The notes under the pieces: generated by a model
Seen by the model: only the letters and a program-made list of their open reading frames with translations
Database searches by the model: none
Told to the model about the DNA's origin: nothing
Program-made: the position numbers and the translations under genes
In this document: positions 31,990 to 43,484 of the stretch, piece after piece
Position numbering within the stretch: position 1 is the first letter of the stretch
Layout of the letters: each line of letters opens with the position of its first letter
Origin: Acholoe squamosa
Taxonomy: Eukaryota > Annelida > Polychaeta > Phyllodocida > Polynoidae
Length of the DNA: 64,000 nt
Direction of reading: 5' to 3'
Assembly (NCBI GenBank): GCA_949317995.1
Contig: OX439044.1
Span: forward strand, 12,929,141-12,993,140

Positions 31990-33520
31990 CTCTCAATAGA
32001 ATCACACAATCAGAGACTACAAGTCCAGGCGCATCTTTTTTCCCTGTGTGCGCTGTCGCTGTCCGCTGCCGGGCAACGAGGTGTAGATCTAGGCTAACAC
32101 AGTCCGGGCGCATCTTTTTTTCACTGTGTGTCCGCTACCATAACCAATTTTCTTTTTATTGAATTTATTGATATTCTATTGATTATCTATTGATTAATCG
32201 TGTAATAAAATAAGTAGTTAATGGATATGTCATGACTTGTGACTGATATCCAACAATAACATGCAATTCGGGGGGCTTCGAACCCATACCCTACTCATCC
32301 CAAATCCAACTTCCTATGCATTGTGCCACAGGGACTGACGAGAAAGAGTGTGTGTTTGCTTGTATACAATGTCATAGGTTCTACTTGGTTAGGAGCGTCC
32401 GCAGCTTGTCACATGTGCAAGGTGAGAATGACATTGCAATTATAGAGGCAATCACACCAGTAGCAGACCGCGACAAACCTCCAGACGCCTGTACCGATGG
32501 TATAATGGACAGTGCGCTGCTCTCTGAATATTAGGCACACGTGTTTGCGTCCAGGCCTGGTTCATCTTTTTCGCGGTGCAAGCTGTCAAACCTTGTGTTA
32601 TACACACACTATGGCACTCAGCCACAGGCTTCGAGTCCCATGGGGAGGTGAACAAATATTTTTTTCAAATCGAATTTATTGATAATTTATTGATAATTTA
32701 TTGTAAATCATGTAATAAAATAAGTAGTTAATGGATATGTCATGACTTGTGACTGATATTGAACAAGTAACGCAGTCCCGTGTCATTATCCTTCACTAAC
32801 ACACACTCGTCATGAGTTATCCATTGACTACTTATTTTATACCACGAAACCAATAAATAATCAATATAATACCAATAAATTCAAGTTGAAAACAAAAATT
32901 ATTCCCCCTCCCCGGGACTCGATGCCAGCCATTGTGTGTACATAATCGGTACATACACCTCGGCGCCCGGCAGCGGACAGCGACGGCCCCGGTCTCGGCT
33001 AGGCTTGGCAGTGGCACACGGCGAAAAATAGTGTTTGTACACGATCGGTACATACACCTCGTCGCCCGGCAGCGGACAGCTAGCCTAAAGCTTTGAATGC
33101 GTCTCGCTGTTATGTTTGTGTATAATACACCTCCTCGTCCGGCAGCGGACAGCGACAGCGCACACGGAGTTGGATTTGGGATGTGAGACTGCAGGTTCGA
33201 TCCCTACCCTGGCCTGGAATATTTTGTGGGTTTTAACATGTAACATATGACATGGAGGGACATGGATAACCTGCACCGCGCACAGGTTATCAATGGATAA
33301 CCTGCACCGGGCACAGGTTATCCATGGATAACCGCACGCCTTACAAAATTGATGTTACAGCCTACAGGGTGTGCAATATCGACAGACATGTGGATGGGAA
33401 TAGCCACCAAAAAGCACCCAGTAACCCAGAAATCGTGGTATAACAAACAATAACATGCAACTCGGGGGGATATCAGTCACATGTCATGACATATCCATTA
33501 ATTACTTGTTCATAATCGTA
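31990..33520. mobile_element. Cluster of tRNA-related SINE pieces in both orientations
   Basis: The 16-mer CTGTCCGCTGCCGGGC occurs at about 32056 and, inverted and slightly varied, at about 32965, 33064 and 33138, next to a GAGGTGTA(TGTACCGAT) phrase. Tails of AATTTATTGATA type followed by ATAAAATAAGTAGTTAATGG occur at 32160-32250, 32664-32765 and inverted at 32815-32885. B-box-like motifs are at 32274-32286 (minus), 32627-32639 (plus), 32914-32932 (minus) and 33194-33204 (plus, GGTTCGATCCC). A TGGTATAATGGACAG A-box-like stretch is near 32498. I read this as several nested or tandem insertions of one SINE family; exact ends of each copy are not resolved. Confidence 0.6.
33262..33335. repeat. 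Tandem pair of hairpins
   Basis: GGATAACCTG-CACCG(C/G)GC-ACAGGTTATC occurs twice in a row, followed by a third half-arm GGATAACC. Each unit is itself an inverted repeat. It directly follows the last SINE piece. Confidence 0.75.
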
Positions 33521-34680
33521 CAGAGAAGTCTAAGGGCAACGCCTACGATCAATGACTCTAATCATGAGCCTTTCAAATCATAATGCCAGTGTCTAGTCGT
33601 AGCAACTTAAGAAATAACCTCCTGTCCCTATCTAACTTCTATAGTGGTGTACAACCACAATCAGTGCAAACAGGCGTTATCCGTAGTACTATACACAGAG
33701 GCGGAAAATCCAACAGCTCTGTGCTATCTACGTAAGAGTAAAAAAAATCTATACCCATCCAACCACTATCTGTAGAACCTGACGCTCTCTGTAGACACTT
33801 CTACATACAGATTGCCATGGTTCCTATTCCTAAGAATGACAGGTACAGCTTTTGGATCGACAACTATTATTATAGATGTTTCTGTTCTCAAGGTCAAGGC
33901 CTATAGATGCTGTAGATATACAGATATAACGGTTGTGCAATGAGCCAATGATGTGACAGTTTGGATATTATATGGCGTGAATCGAAAAATGCAACAAACA
34001 AAGTACACAACTAAATGCATAGGCAGGTGCTCCAAATCATTACTAACACAATTATCATGTTCCAAGATGGGAGAATGAGTCTGTGAGGATGGAGAGAAGA
34101 ATGGAGCCATCTTAGTACACTATAAATGTGTGAAAATCCCTCATTCACAAGGTCATGTATCTCTTTATTGTCTAGCGAGGTGTTTGTTCACATGGTGCAT
34201 TTGTTATGGCTCTGGTATTGTAGTGAATACAGATGGACTATGAGGCGATAAATCCTACTTTATACACAAGTTAATGCTTAGATTTATGTAGGGGTATTTC
34301 CCAAGATGATATAATAGGTGTACTTGCCCTAAGGTTATGGTCACTTTCACAATCACCAAATACCCAGGCATATATATGGTCATTTGGCTCCAGAGCGCGT
34401 GATCAAATCATGGTGAATTGCAAGCGCATCTTTTGAAATAATCTCCAGGTCCAACATGGTCGCGGGTCCTCATCTCAATGTTATTTCCATAAACGTCAAT
34501 GGCAAACTAGTTCTAACTTATTTGATACACTTTAGTATATATTATAAAAGAAAAAAAATCCATATTGTATTTTACTTCACTAATCTGATATAGATAATAA
34601 TGATGAAAGAGAATGTGACCCTATGAAGTGCTATCAAGGATTGTATTTGTACACAGAGAGAAGAACACTGATCGCTTTGA
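33521..34680. other. No gene seen
   Basis: Single-copy AT-rich DNA without a convincing splice pair or repeat. Confidence 0.45.
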
Positions 34681-34689
34681 CGCATACTG

Positions 34690-35600
34690 CACAGGTCACA
34701 ATTTGTCTCCCACATGACATGTATGAAGGCATGTCAAATGAGATTGACCCTCTCATATTTGGTTCGTCAACTCCATTTGACATGCGTAATGAAGACGTCA
34801 CATATTTCTGATCCATTCACCTGAGTGCTAGGTAATACTGTGAGACAATTATGTAAGGGTCAAGAGCAGTCAATTACTATGTACCAATGGTTCAATCAAG
34901 GGAGGCCTATAATAGAAGGCAGGGGATATCATAGTCCTACAGGCCTGCAACACTAAGGCACTTTTTCTACAGAACTCCTACTTGACTGAGGACCTCTATG
35001 CAGTCCATAAGACAAGGGCATGGAGGTGCATGGCAATGCCATATGTCTCCCTGTACTGTAGATACTGAGATTATAGATTGTGGGTTAGAATACAGTCTTT
35101 TGGTATTTTCACTGACCCACACATAAGGTGTCTAACCACTCCAGTTGGAGTATTCAGGATGGTGGGTGTCTATTTTTGATATTCAATAACAAATGCAGAT
35201 TTAACAATGAAATAGAATTCACTACCATTCATTGATAGTATTTACAGACCTTAGTGATCTATTCTTCATGAAAACAAAATGACACAGATACATCAAATGT
35301 CTCAAGTTTTGGTAGTACTTCTTGGTAGTGATTAGTCCTGGTACCAAAATGGTTGTTTGCTCCATCTAGTGGAATATCCTAGAACAATTATATATGTCAA
35401 ACCATCACATGTCAAGTGCCTTTGACATGGCCGTGACCCTAGTCAACTCACAGATGACATGGCATTTTAAGGCATGTCAAATCATATGAGGATTACTGTG
35501 TGCTACAGTTGTCATGGTGACATATGTGCACATGTCCCAATGACGTGTGCTCTCTGTGTCAAATCAAGTTGACATGGGTATACATGTCATTTTGTCAGGA
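34690..35600. repeat. Two clusters of TGACATG/CATGTCA motifs
   Basis: Clusters at 34715-34800 and 35395-35600. In the second, about a dozen TGACATG or CATGTCA heptamers occur in both orientations within 200 bp (CACATGTCAAGTGCCTTTGA, AGATGACATGGCATTTTAAG, GTTGACATGGGTATACATGT). The pattern resembles that at 26260-26900 with a different core word. Confidence 0.6.
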
Positions 35601-36043
35601 AGACTTTTTTCAGTGTACATGGAGCAGACTTACAGAAAGTAACATCATGCATTTGGGACTTATCAGACTTTCTAGATGGCTGCAACCACTGCTCACATTT
35701 GAACCATCCATCTCCCTTCATCCGTTTTATTTTCCATAAAAAAACAATGATAAATAATACGGATGAAACCGATGGATGTTCCAATCATCGGCAGTGGATG
35801 TGGCCCTTAAGCAGTTAAGTAGAATTTCCATAATCTGGCGATTCCTATTTTAGTGAAACACTTCTACTCTACCTCCCTCCCAGAAATGGCTGTTTATGAT
35901 GTGACCGTATCCGACTATGTTTCTTATGGCATCTGGTCTATTAGATCAATCCAGCAAGAAGGAGTGACTTGTCAGAGAAATTGCTGATAGAGTTTGTGGA
36001 CTTTTTTGTGAAACCTATTAAGAATGCAATTCTAAACTTGTTA

Positions 36044-36792
36044 GGAGGTTAATTTTAAAGGCTTGGCCATCGCTACCTATGCGATGTTAGCATAGGCACA
36101 TCTCTTACCATCTCATAAGACCTCATGTTACTACACTAAAATAGCTAGTGGTGTTAGGCCAGTCAGTAATAGGAAGTACTATGCAGTCCTTCACTATTCC
36201 ACTTCCAGTACTAACACCATCCCTTATTTTATTCTGAGAAATGATAGTGGTTTCCCCAGAGTGCAAGAGCACCTGTGTGGGGGGACTTTCCTTGTCACAA
36301 AAGTGAATGCACCTGCTGACAGTCCCTGTGGGCTATTGAGGCTACACATGAGTTAAGAGCACTTGAAGGGATTTTCTCATGGTCCTTGAGGGCTCTTGAG
36401 TCTAATCATGCATTAAGGGCATAGTAACGTCATGCTTCCCTTCTCTCTTTTAGTTGGTGACATACTTGAAGACATTTCAGTGTCAAGTGCACCCGACAGG
36501 GTATATAATTAGCAGAACCCCAGTGTAGCCACTCTTGAGAGAACAAGTTTTTCCAATGCTATTTCTTCTTGTCTTCCACTGCTATTTTTTTCTCTGTGGA
36601 CCTGTTGCCACTGTGCACAGTTAATTTCTGCTTGGAATAGGGAAAGCAGGGCTGAAACTAACAGAGCTCACTAAAAAGTAGCTTGATATCAGAAAGGAAG
36701 GCAGCCTGGCCTTACCATTGCATTAAGGAATAAGGGAGGGAAATCACTAACATCGCATAGGTAGCGATGGCAGAGCCTTTGAATCAACCTCC
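36044..36792. mobile_element. Foldback element with 45-bp terminal inverted repeats
   Basis: The left end GGAGGTTAATTTTAAAGGCT ... CTACCTATGCGATGTTA matches the right end TAACATCGCATAGGTAGCGA ... CCTTTGAATCAACCTCC inverted, with about six differences in 45. The 749-bp element has no long frame. It is a non-autonomous DNA transposon of unknown superfamily. Confidence 0.8.
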
Positions 36793-37705
36793 AGGACTGC
36801 CATGTAGTACCCATTATTTGGAAGATAATATCCTAATCCCTTGGTGTAAGTTGTTTGTATATGTGGTCACAACAGAGTTATCAGTGATCAACCAAAGTTA
36901 ACCTAAACACAACTTTATATATCCATGAAAAATATTCTTGCAGCATGGGTCTGTAGTTATCCCTCCTTGGGAGGCACTGGAGTACTGGTGGTGTTCATTT
37001 CAGGCCCTGGTGACCATCAGACAGGAATTAATGACGTAATCAATAGACACAAGTCTATCACCCTCTGCTACCTTCTACACTCCCCCCATATACCCTTCAC
37101 CAACCCTGGGGATAACATATAGAGGACTGCTCATTTTCTGACTATTTGGAAAGGTGTATGATTACATGATTACCTTTTTTTTTGTTTTAAATTATCAATT
37201 GTAGATGGGTGGTGGTGGTGGGAGGGGATTAGTTGGACTTCCCTAAAGGTACAAGTATGAATATCTCTACTTATAGGGTCCACACTTTCCTATGCATGAT
37301 AGGATTGTTTGAAAAAAGCCTTGTCTAGAGGAGGTGTAGTAAAGAATCTGATGGTCAATAAAGATATTCATAATTTATAGTCTAGAATCTCTACCAGGGG
37401 GTGAGGGAATTTCCCGCGCCCATGCATAAAAGGTAAAAAGAAAATCAAAGAAAAAAAGAATCAGCCACCCCCCCCCCTTTTTCTTTGATACATGAGCCCT
37501 CCCTAGATGATGTTGCCTTGGGGTGGCAGGTAGAGCCTGTAATTACCACCCACTGGAGGATAGCTGCAGTGTGGGGCTTGGTGCCTCATGTACCCCTGTC
37601 AGTGGGGCCTTTACTTACCCTTTAGTGGCAGTATGATAGCTTCTTATCTATCTAGTTTAATGGCAAATTCAACAACAATAAAAGCACATACACCCGCAAT
37701 GGATC
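36793..37705. other. No gene seen; homopolymer runs
   Basis: Single-copy DNA with C-runs (37467-37478) and GGTGGTGGTGG. A GTAAGT-like donor on the minus strand near 37618 has no matching acceptor. Confidence 0.45.
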
Positions 37706-37709
37706 AGAC

Positions 37710-37930
37710 TTTTAAAGGCAGGCATTGCATCGATGTATTATGCTTAGTCCTCATATGATGCAATAGTGTAGCCATGGCAAGGACTTCTTGGTTACCATGG
37801 CTACGATCATGCATCATGTCAAACTACAGGGTTGATACACATCTGTAAGTTGGCATGATGCAAGTCAGCAGACTCTGCATGATGCCAACTATTTTGCATG
37901 ATACACTCTTGCATCAGCGGTCCTTCTAGT
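37710..37930. mobile_element. TTAA/TGATGCA-family MITE, diverged subtype
   Basis: TTTAAAGGCAGGCATTGCAT at the left and CTTGCATCAGCGGTCCTTCT at the right. The core has an inverted pair around GTAGCCATGGCAAGGACTTC / GGTTACCATGGCTACGATCA, and three GCATGATGCA-type words. Confidence 0.6.
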
Positions 37931-37951
37931 ATGTGGACCTTGAAGGGTCAA

Positions 37952-38164
37952 CTCTAAGGGCTGCTGATGCATCAGTGCATCATGCTCATTGGTCATCAAG
38001 ACTGCTCGTCAGCACTTCATTGGAGCATCATGCCGACCCCTTGGAGATTCTTGGCATGATGCAAGAATGTAGTTCCAGATGGTGGGTTATTCACCGGGGC
38101 TGCACTCATGCACCATGACGACCAATGGGCAAGATGCATTAATGCAGCAGTGACACTTAAAGGG
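37952..38164. mobile_element. TTAA/TGATGCA-family MITE
   Basis: AAGGGCTGCTGATGCATCAG at the left, CAGCACTTCATTGGAGCATC and TTATTCACCGGGGCTGCACT inside, GTGACACTTAAAGGG-TTAA at the right. It is head-to-tail with 37710-37930. Confidence 0.8.
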
Positions 38165-38169
38165 TTAAG

Positions 38170-39000
38170 GCTTCCAGTGTGTACAGACTCACCCCCTGAC
38201 TACACTTAGAGTCAGTCTGTGGAAGCAGATTGTAATTGTAGGCATAGGGAGAGAGGTATCATTATGTTCAATAGCTTGTCTAGGATCTTCTACCTATCTC
38301 CCTTCTCCTTCTGTGTCTTTTTCTTCTTCCTTTTTCCATTTTACTGATTCCCCTTTAGCTGGTTTGAAAAGTTTACTTGTGTGATATATATCGTATTGGT
38401 AAATATACAAATTTTCAAACTCACACTATTAGGAGTGTCTGTAGGTTTACGTATTTTCTTTTTAGGTAGACTAAAGGGGGGTAATAAAGTGTCTTCAATC
38501 ATTTGATATTATGAAACTCCAATTTGAAATAATTCAAACCATGTATAAGGAGCACGCTAAGACAAGGGATATGCTATAAGGCTAGACAATAATCAGTTTA
38601 TATTTGCTCTACATGTGTAATGACAGGACATGGTGGAACAGCTATATCCTATAAGACAGATTCTGTATGTCACAGCAATAATCCTAGTGTATAAGCCACG
38701 CCTTATAAGCGAGGTATTATGGTATAACTCTGAAGGGGGTATTTAATTTTCTTTTTAATATATAAAAATTGTAGTACTCAGTGTATCTGTCTGTAATAAC
38801 ATGTTTTTCACAGTACCAGCAACCCTTTCCTAAATTCTCTGGCATTTGGCCAAAACTGTGTAACCATCACTTCATGACATAGATAATTGATTTACTCACT
38901 GTATCGCACCAATCTATATCTCTTTGAGACAAGAATAGCGAGGATTTGGGATGATGTGCGACTAATTCCAGAATATCTCACAATATTTATAAAGGTACCA
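38170..39000. other. No gene seen; one palindromic phrase
   Basis: AT-rich single-copy DNA. TATAAGCCACGCCTTATAAG near 38690 is part of a decayed TATAAG-rich inverted pair seen in several other places (1478-1510, 25371, 31703). Confidence 0.4.
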
Positions 39001-39194
39001 TACTTCCAAGGTGGACATGCCAGGAACAAGTCTGATGTGAGATCAGAACCAGATATCACTGGCATCAGCATGTCGTGGTGCCCCCAGAACCAGTCTGATT
39101 CAATACGATTTGGCTACATGCATCAGGCGAGTGACAGGGGTGGGGAGGTCATGTGACCGCACATATATGGGCGAAATAGGTCATAAGGTCATGA

Positions 39195-39480
39195 CGTCAC
39201 ATGCAGCGATGGCAGCCACCTGATTTGGGCTGAATTAGGAACCAAGACAACAAACTTCAAGATCTCATAGAACTAGAGAGTCAGTGACCTGTCCCTACCC
39301 CGTCCATCAGTGGCTGATATCCGTCAGTCTACAGTTCATTTTGATTGTTGGTTTGCAAAATCCAGATTTGTCACTGGCCTGCTGCATTCCTTCAGTGTGT
39401 CATGACCTGCCTCAAAGCCGCTGATGGCACCATCAGCATCAGGCTTTAAGCCACTAACACACTGTTCATAGGGGACATAA
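39195..39480. mobile_element. Relative of the 8366-8796 foldback, decayed
   Basis: GGCAGCCACCTGATTTGGGC, TCTCATAGAACTAGAGAGTC, CCCTACCCCGTCCATCAGTG and GTCAGTCTACAGTTCA follow the order of the core of 8480-8700. The arms are not recognisable. Confidence 0.5.
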
Positions 39481-39544
39481 TACATTGAGGCAGCTGGCAG
39501 CTTTGTAGGTCCTCATTCATGCATAATTACAATTAAAAGGCCAA

Positions 39545-39780
39545 CTGTATCAAACCATGACGCAGCCCTTGATTCTATAAACCCCCTTGGTCATCATGAT
39601 ACATAACATGAAGCCCTGGCTGGTTACTTGCCGGGGCTACAGTCATGCATTATGACGTTATGGGCTTGATACACTCCTGAAGGGTCGGCATGATTCATTG
39701 AAGAAGTGTTGGCGAGCCGACTAAGCAGCACTTCATCTGTGCATCACGCTGACCAATTGGCAAATGCATGGCTGCATTAG
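39545..39780. mobile_element. TTAA/TGATGCA-family MITE remnant
   Basis: GGTCATCATGATACATAACA, TTACTTGCCGGGGCTACAGT, GAAGGGTCGGCATGATTCAT and GCACTTCATCTGTGCATC are present in rearranged order, with ends lost. Confidence 0.55.
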
Positions 39781-39794
39781 GGAGTGATCATCTT

Positions 39795-40135
39795 TTAACA
39801 ACAGGGGGGAGGGCTGCCCATGTAGCAAGCCCGCTCGGGGCCAAATTGGTTTTACCCGGGATAAGGTGGTTCAAAGCGGGCAGTATTCAGTACATGGGTT
39901 TTAGGTTCGGCAGATGCTGGGTTTTCAGTCAGGGCCACACAGGGCAGCCCAAATCGGGCAAACCCACTTGAGCCCTTTGGGCTCCCAACGGGTTTTGTCC
40001 TCAGCATATGGTCTGGGCCACATTGGGCCGCCCGATTTGGGCACTGGTCAGCTTTAAAATGGGCAACCACATTGGGCCCAGGATGGTCTCAAAATGGGCA
40101 TCCCAAGATGGGTACTTAGCTGCATAAAGTCTTCC
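39795..40135 (-). mobile_element. GGGCCCA/GCCCAAT-rich element, copy 1
   Basis: Rich in TTGGGC/GCCCAA words. The stretch CAACGGGTTTTGTCCTCAGC at about 39987-40006, with the following GGTCTGGGCCACATTGGGC, is the inverted counterpart of 42562-42607. GGTTTTACCCGGGATAAGG near the left may be a terminal part. Confidence 0.6.
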
Positions 40136-40344
40136 CAGTCTGGGGTGAGAGTGGGTTTGGACAGGGCAGCTTCATCTTCTGAACTGTTCTAAACTCTATG
40201 ATGAGTGTTCCCCCTCCCTCTCTCTTTTTTGTTTGTCCCTCCCCTATCCATCCCCTACCCCTTCTATCTCCTCCTCATTCCACTCAACCTGCCCTGCCCT
40301 TTCCCCCTCCCACCCCACTCTGCCCTGCCCTTCTGTCACCCTGC

Positions 40345-40528
40345 CCTCCCTGGGCCTCCCTAGCCCACTTAAAAGGGTCTATTTCTCCTCTTTCCTATCC
40401 CCTCAGGATGTGTGTGGTGCACATATGCGCAGGCACTGACACATTCCTCTGTGAATTTGTGTAATGAGGATCTCGCCATGAACATGACCTTAGCTGTCGA
40501 AATGGCGTTAAACATCTATTACTCACTC
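40345..40528 (-). mobile_element. GAGTAATAGATGTTTAACGCC-type element, copy 3
   Basis: Reverse complement of the other copies: CTAGCCCACTTAAAAGGGTC, CTATTTCTCCTCTTTCCTAT, GCACATATGCGCAGGCACTG, TCGAAATGGCGTTAAACATC, TATTACTCACTCAC. It lies immediately before the CCCTG satellite. Confidence 0.8.
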
Positions 40529-40539
40529 ACTCTCACTCC

Positions 40540-41635
40540 CAGCCCTCACCCTGCCTTGCCCTGCCCTGCTCTCACCCTGCCCTGCCCTGCTCTCATCCTG
40601 CCCTGCCCTGCTCTCACCCTGCCCTGCCCTCCTCTCACCCTGCCCTGCCCTACTCTCACCCTGCCCTGCCCTGCTCTCACCCTTGCCCTGCCCTGCTCTC
40701 ACCCTGCCCTGACCTGCTCTTGCCCTGCCCTGCCCAGCTCTCACCCTGCCCTGCCCTGCTCTCACCCTGCCCTGCCCTGCTCTCACCCTTGCCCTGCCCT
40801 GCTCTCACCCTGCCCTGCCCTGCTCTCACCCTTGCCCTGCCCTGCTCTCACCCTGCCATCCCCTACTCTCACCCTGCACTGCCCTGGCATCTCCTTTGCT
40901 CACATGCCCTGCCCTGCCCTGCTCTCACTCTGCCCTGCCCTGCTCTTGCCCTGCTCTGCCCTGCTCTCACCCTGCCCTGACCTGCTCTTGCCCTGCCCTG
41001 CCCAGCTCTCACCCTGCCCTGCCCTACTCTCACCCTGCCCTGCCCTGCTCTCACCCTTGCCCTGCACTGCTCTCACCCTGCCCTGACCTGCTCTTGCCCT
41101 GCCATGCCCAGCTCTCACCCTGCCATGCCCTACTCTCACCCTGCACTGCCCTGGCATCTCCTTCGCTCACATGCCCTGCCCTGCCCTGCTCTCACCCTGC
41201 CCTGACCTGCTCTTGCCCTGCCCTGCCCAGCTCTCACCCTGCCCTGCACTGCTCTCACCCTGCCCTGACCTGCTCTTGCCCTGCCATGCCCAGCTCTCAC
41301 CCTGCCCTGCCCTACTCTCACCCTGCACTGCCCTGGCATCTCCTTCGCTCACATGCCCTGCCCTGCCCTGCTCTCACCCTGCCATGCCCTACTCTCACCC
41401 TGCACTGCACTCGCATCTCCTTTGGTCACATGCCCTGCCCTGCCCTGCTCTCACCCTGCCCTGCCCTGCTCTTACCCTGCCCTGCTCTCACCCTGCCCTG
41501 CCCTCTCACCCTGCCCTGTCCTACTCTCACCCTGCACTGCCCTGGCATCTCCTTTGCTCACATGCCCTGCCCTGCTCTCACCCTGCCCTGCCCTCCTCTC
41601 ATCCTGCCCTGCCCTCCCCCTTCCCTTCCCTCCAC
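40540..41635. repeat. CCCTGCCCTGCTCTCA satellite with higher-order units
   Basis: About 1.1 kb of 15-16-bp units CCCTGCCCTGCTCTCA with variants (CTTGCC, CTACTC, CCATGCC). A longer marker phrase, CACTGCCCTGGCATCTCCTT then (C/T)GCTCACATG, recurs near 40875, 41141, 41326, 41405 and 41536, so blocks of units were duplicated together. The minus strand is GGG-rich with short spacers, a pattern that can form G-quadruplexes. Long frames on both strands (up to 263 codons of Pro-Cys-Leu-Ser or Arg-Ala-Gly-Gln) are repeat artefacts. Confidence 0.95.
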
Positions 41636-42454
41636 CACTGCTGTAGGACACTTTCCCTATACCATTAATACACAGGTAGGTTTATAATAGGGATCCAGAT
41701 GTTTCATGTAAAAGGCAACACTGACTAGTCCTGGAAAGAACAGCTTCATGTCTTTCTTTGTACTAGTAGGCTTGCAAGGTGTATTTGTGGTGTGGGGGCA
41801 AACAGGTCCCACACCTGGCCAGGTATAAGAGGACTATATATAGAGGCAATTGAGAAACCCAAAAATATCCCCTGCCCCTGTAGGCCAGTCCATGGCAGAC
41901 TCACTACAAAGTGGTTTCACAGCACTCCAGGCAGAATTCTACTACCCATACCAAACTTATTTCTTTTAGACATATGACAACTGGAATAGACTACTAAATC
42001 AGATATGAAGTAATAATGTGCAGACTTTCTCATAGTCTGGAAATACTTAGATGTTTCTAGCCAAAAGTGCAAATCAAGGTCATCTGAGTAGTAGTGGAAT
42101 GGCAACACCATTTCTATTGCACTGAACTTGGAACAAGAGCAGATATGCAGAGGTACAGTCATTATGAACTTGAAGGCTCTCCTCTCTACTCCTACATAGG
42201 GAATTAGTGGGGAAAGATTGAGGCCAGAATGTCACTTTAATGAATCAAAGTGCCTTGTGTTGGCTGAATGAGTTTGATTCAAATAAATGATATTGCTCTG
42301 CCTTTCCACTTGGGTAGATATTGCATTTACTGCTTTGGTGATGGGGGGGGGTAGATTAGCTCAAGGATTTGTTGCTTATTGACTTTTAAAAAAAAGAAAA
42401 GATTTTGGATAAATTTCTCAAAAAGAATTTTTAACATGTCACCACTAATTTTTC

Positions 42455-42690
42455 ATCAAATCGGGCAGCCCACTTTAGGCCACATCAAAAACCCATGTTA
42501 AACTCACTTTGAGCCCAAATCGGTGAGCCCAATTTCAAACCGATCTGTGCCCGAATCGGTTAGCCCAGTGTGGCCCAGACCCTTTGCTGAGGACAAAACC
42601 CATTGGGCGCCCACTGTGTTAACCCAGTGTGGCCCACATCAGGAGCCCGCTCTGGCCCAGACTCGGGCCACACCATGTTTCCTACCTGGG
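42455..42690 (+). mobile_element. GGGCCCA/GCCCAAT-rich element, copy 2
   Basis: AAATCGGGCAGCCCACTTTA, GAGCCCAAATCGGTGAGCCC, GTGTGGCCCAGACCCTTTGC, GAGGACAAAACCCATTGGGC. Opposite orientation to 39795-40135. Confidence 0.65.
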
Positions 42691-43231
42691 TGGTGGGGTT
42701 GAGGGGGGGGGTCTGAATTTTTTCGACTCCTTGACCAGTGGGGTCAAGATAATTTCACCTGTTTTCAGCGGAAAAGCCTACGCGTCACTATAGGTTAAAA
42801 AATGATCCCTCCCTTAGTGACCCTAAAACTGTGTGTCCACAGAATTTGCAAATAACAGAATACCTCCATTGGCAATCACAAAACAACATCCACCATCCAT
42901 TACCGATGATTCCTGGCAATATAAATCTAACATGTTAGATTTTTATCATTGGAAAAAGACGATGGATGTGGTTGCCGATAGAAATCTTGTTGTTTGAAAA
43001 TTCTCTCTCCCTGTGGTCACACAGCTTTAGGGGTTAAAGGACTAGACTAGACCATCCAGACATTAAGGGCAGGGACATGGCAGACTTCTGAAGCTCTATG
43101 TAATGACTCTTAGATGCTCTCATAGCCGTCAGACCTATTTCTATACACAGTACGCCAAATGGTAACATCAAAGGAATCTACCCTCCCAGAGCTGGCATAC
43201 AATTTTGTCCTTCATCATACATCAGTGTTAA

Positions 43232-43484
43232 TCCTTAAAGAACCGCTGATGCAGGAGTGCATCATGCCCACAGGTCGTCATGATGCACCAATGAAGTACT
43301 GGCAAGTCTGCTTGTCAGCGGCACTTCATTGGAGCATCATGCCAACCCTCCAGGATCGTATCGACCTCATAGGGTTGGCATGATGCATGAATGCAGCCCT
43401 GGCGAGTTACTCAGCAGGGCTGCATTCATGCATCATGACGACCAATGGGCATAATGCATTAATGCCTCAGAGGCCCTGAAAGGG
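43232..43484. mobile_element. TTAA/TGATGCA-family MITE, full-length
   Basis: Preceded by TTAA (43228-43231). TAAAGAACCGCTGATGCAGG, GGCACTTCATTGGAGCATCA, CATAGGGTTGGCATGATGCA, CAGCAGGGCTGCATTCATGC, CTCAGAGGCCCTGAAAGGG. The core folds into several stacked hairpins. Present in both units of the recent duplication. Confidence 0.85.

Noticed and set aside
32200-32215. AATAAA as a gene poly(A) signal
   Set aside because: The AATAAAATAAGTAG phrase is part of the repeated SINE tail and occurs several times in the cluster.
37600-37700. Minus-strand exon ending at GTAAGTAAAGG
   Set aside because: Donor looks good but no acceptor with a pyrimidine tract lies within a reasonable distance upstream, and frames are interrupted.
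40412-41687. Long frames (up to 263 codons) on both strands
   Set aside because: They are translations of the CCCTG satellite, giving endless Pro-Cys-Leu-Ser or Arg-Ala-Gly-Gln; length comes from the repeat period, not from a gene.
41893-41980. Minus-strand exon ending at GTGAGTCTGCC
   Set aside because: One frame is open for 83 bases, but the acceptor lacks a pyrimidine tract and the peptide has no recognisable feature.
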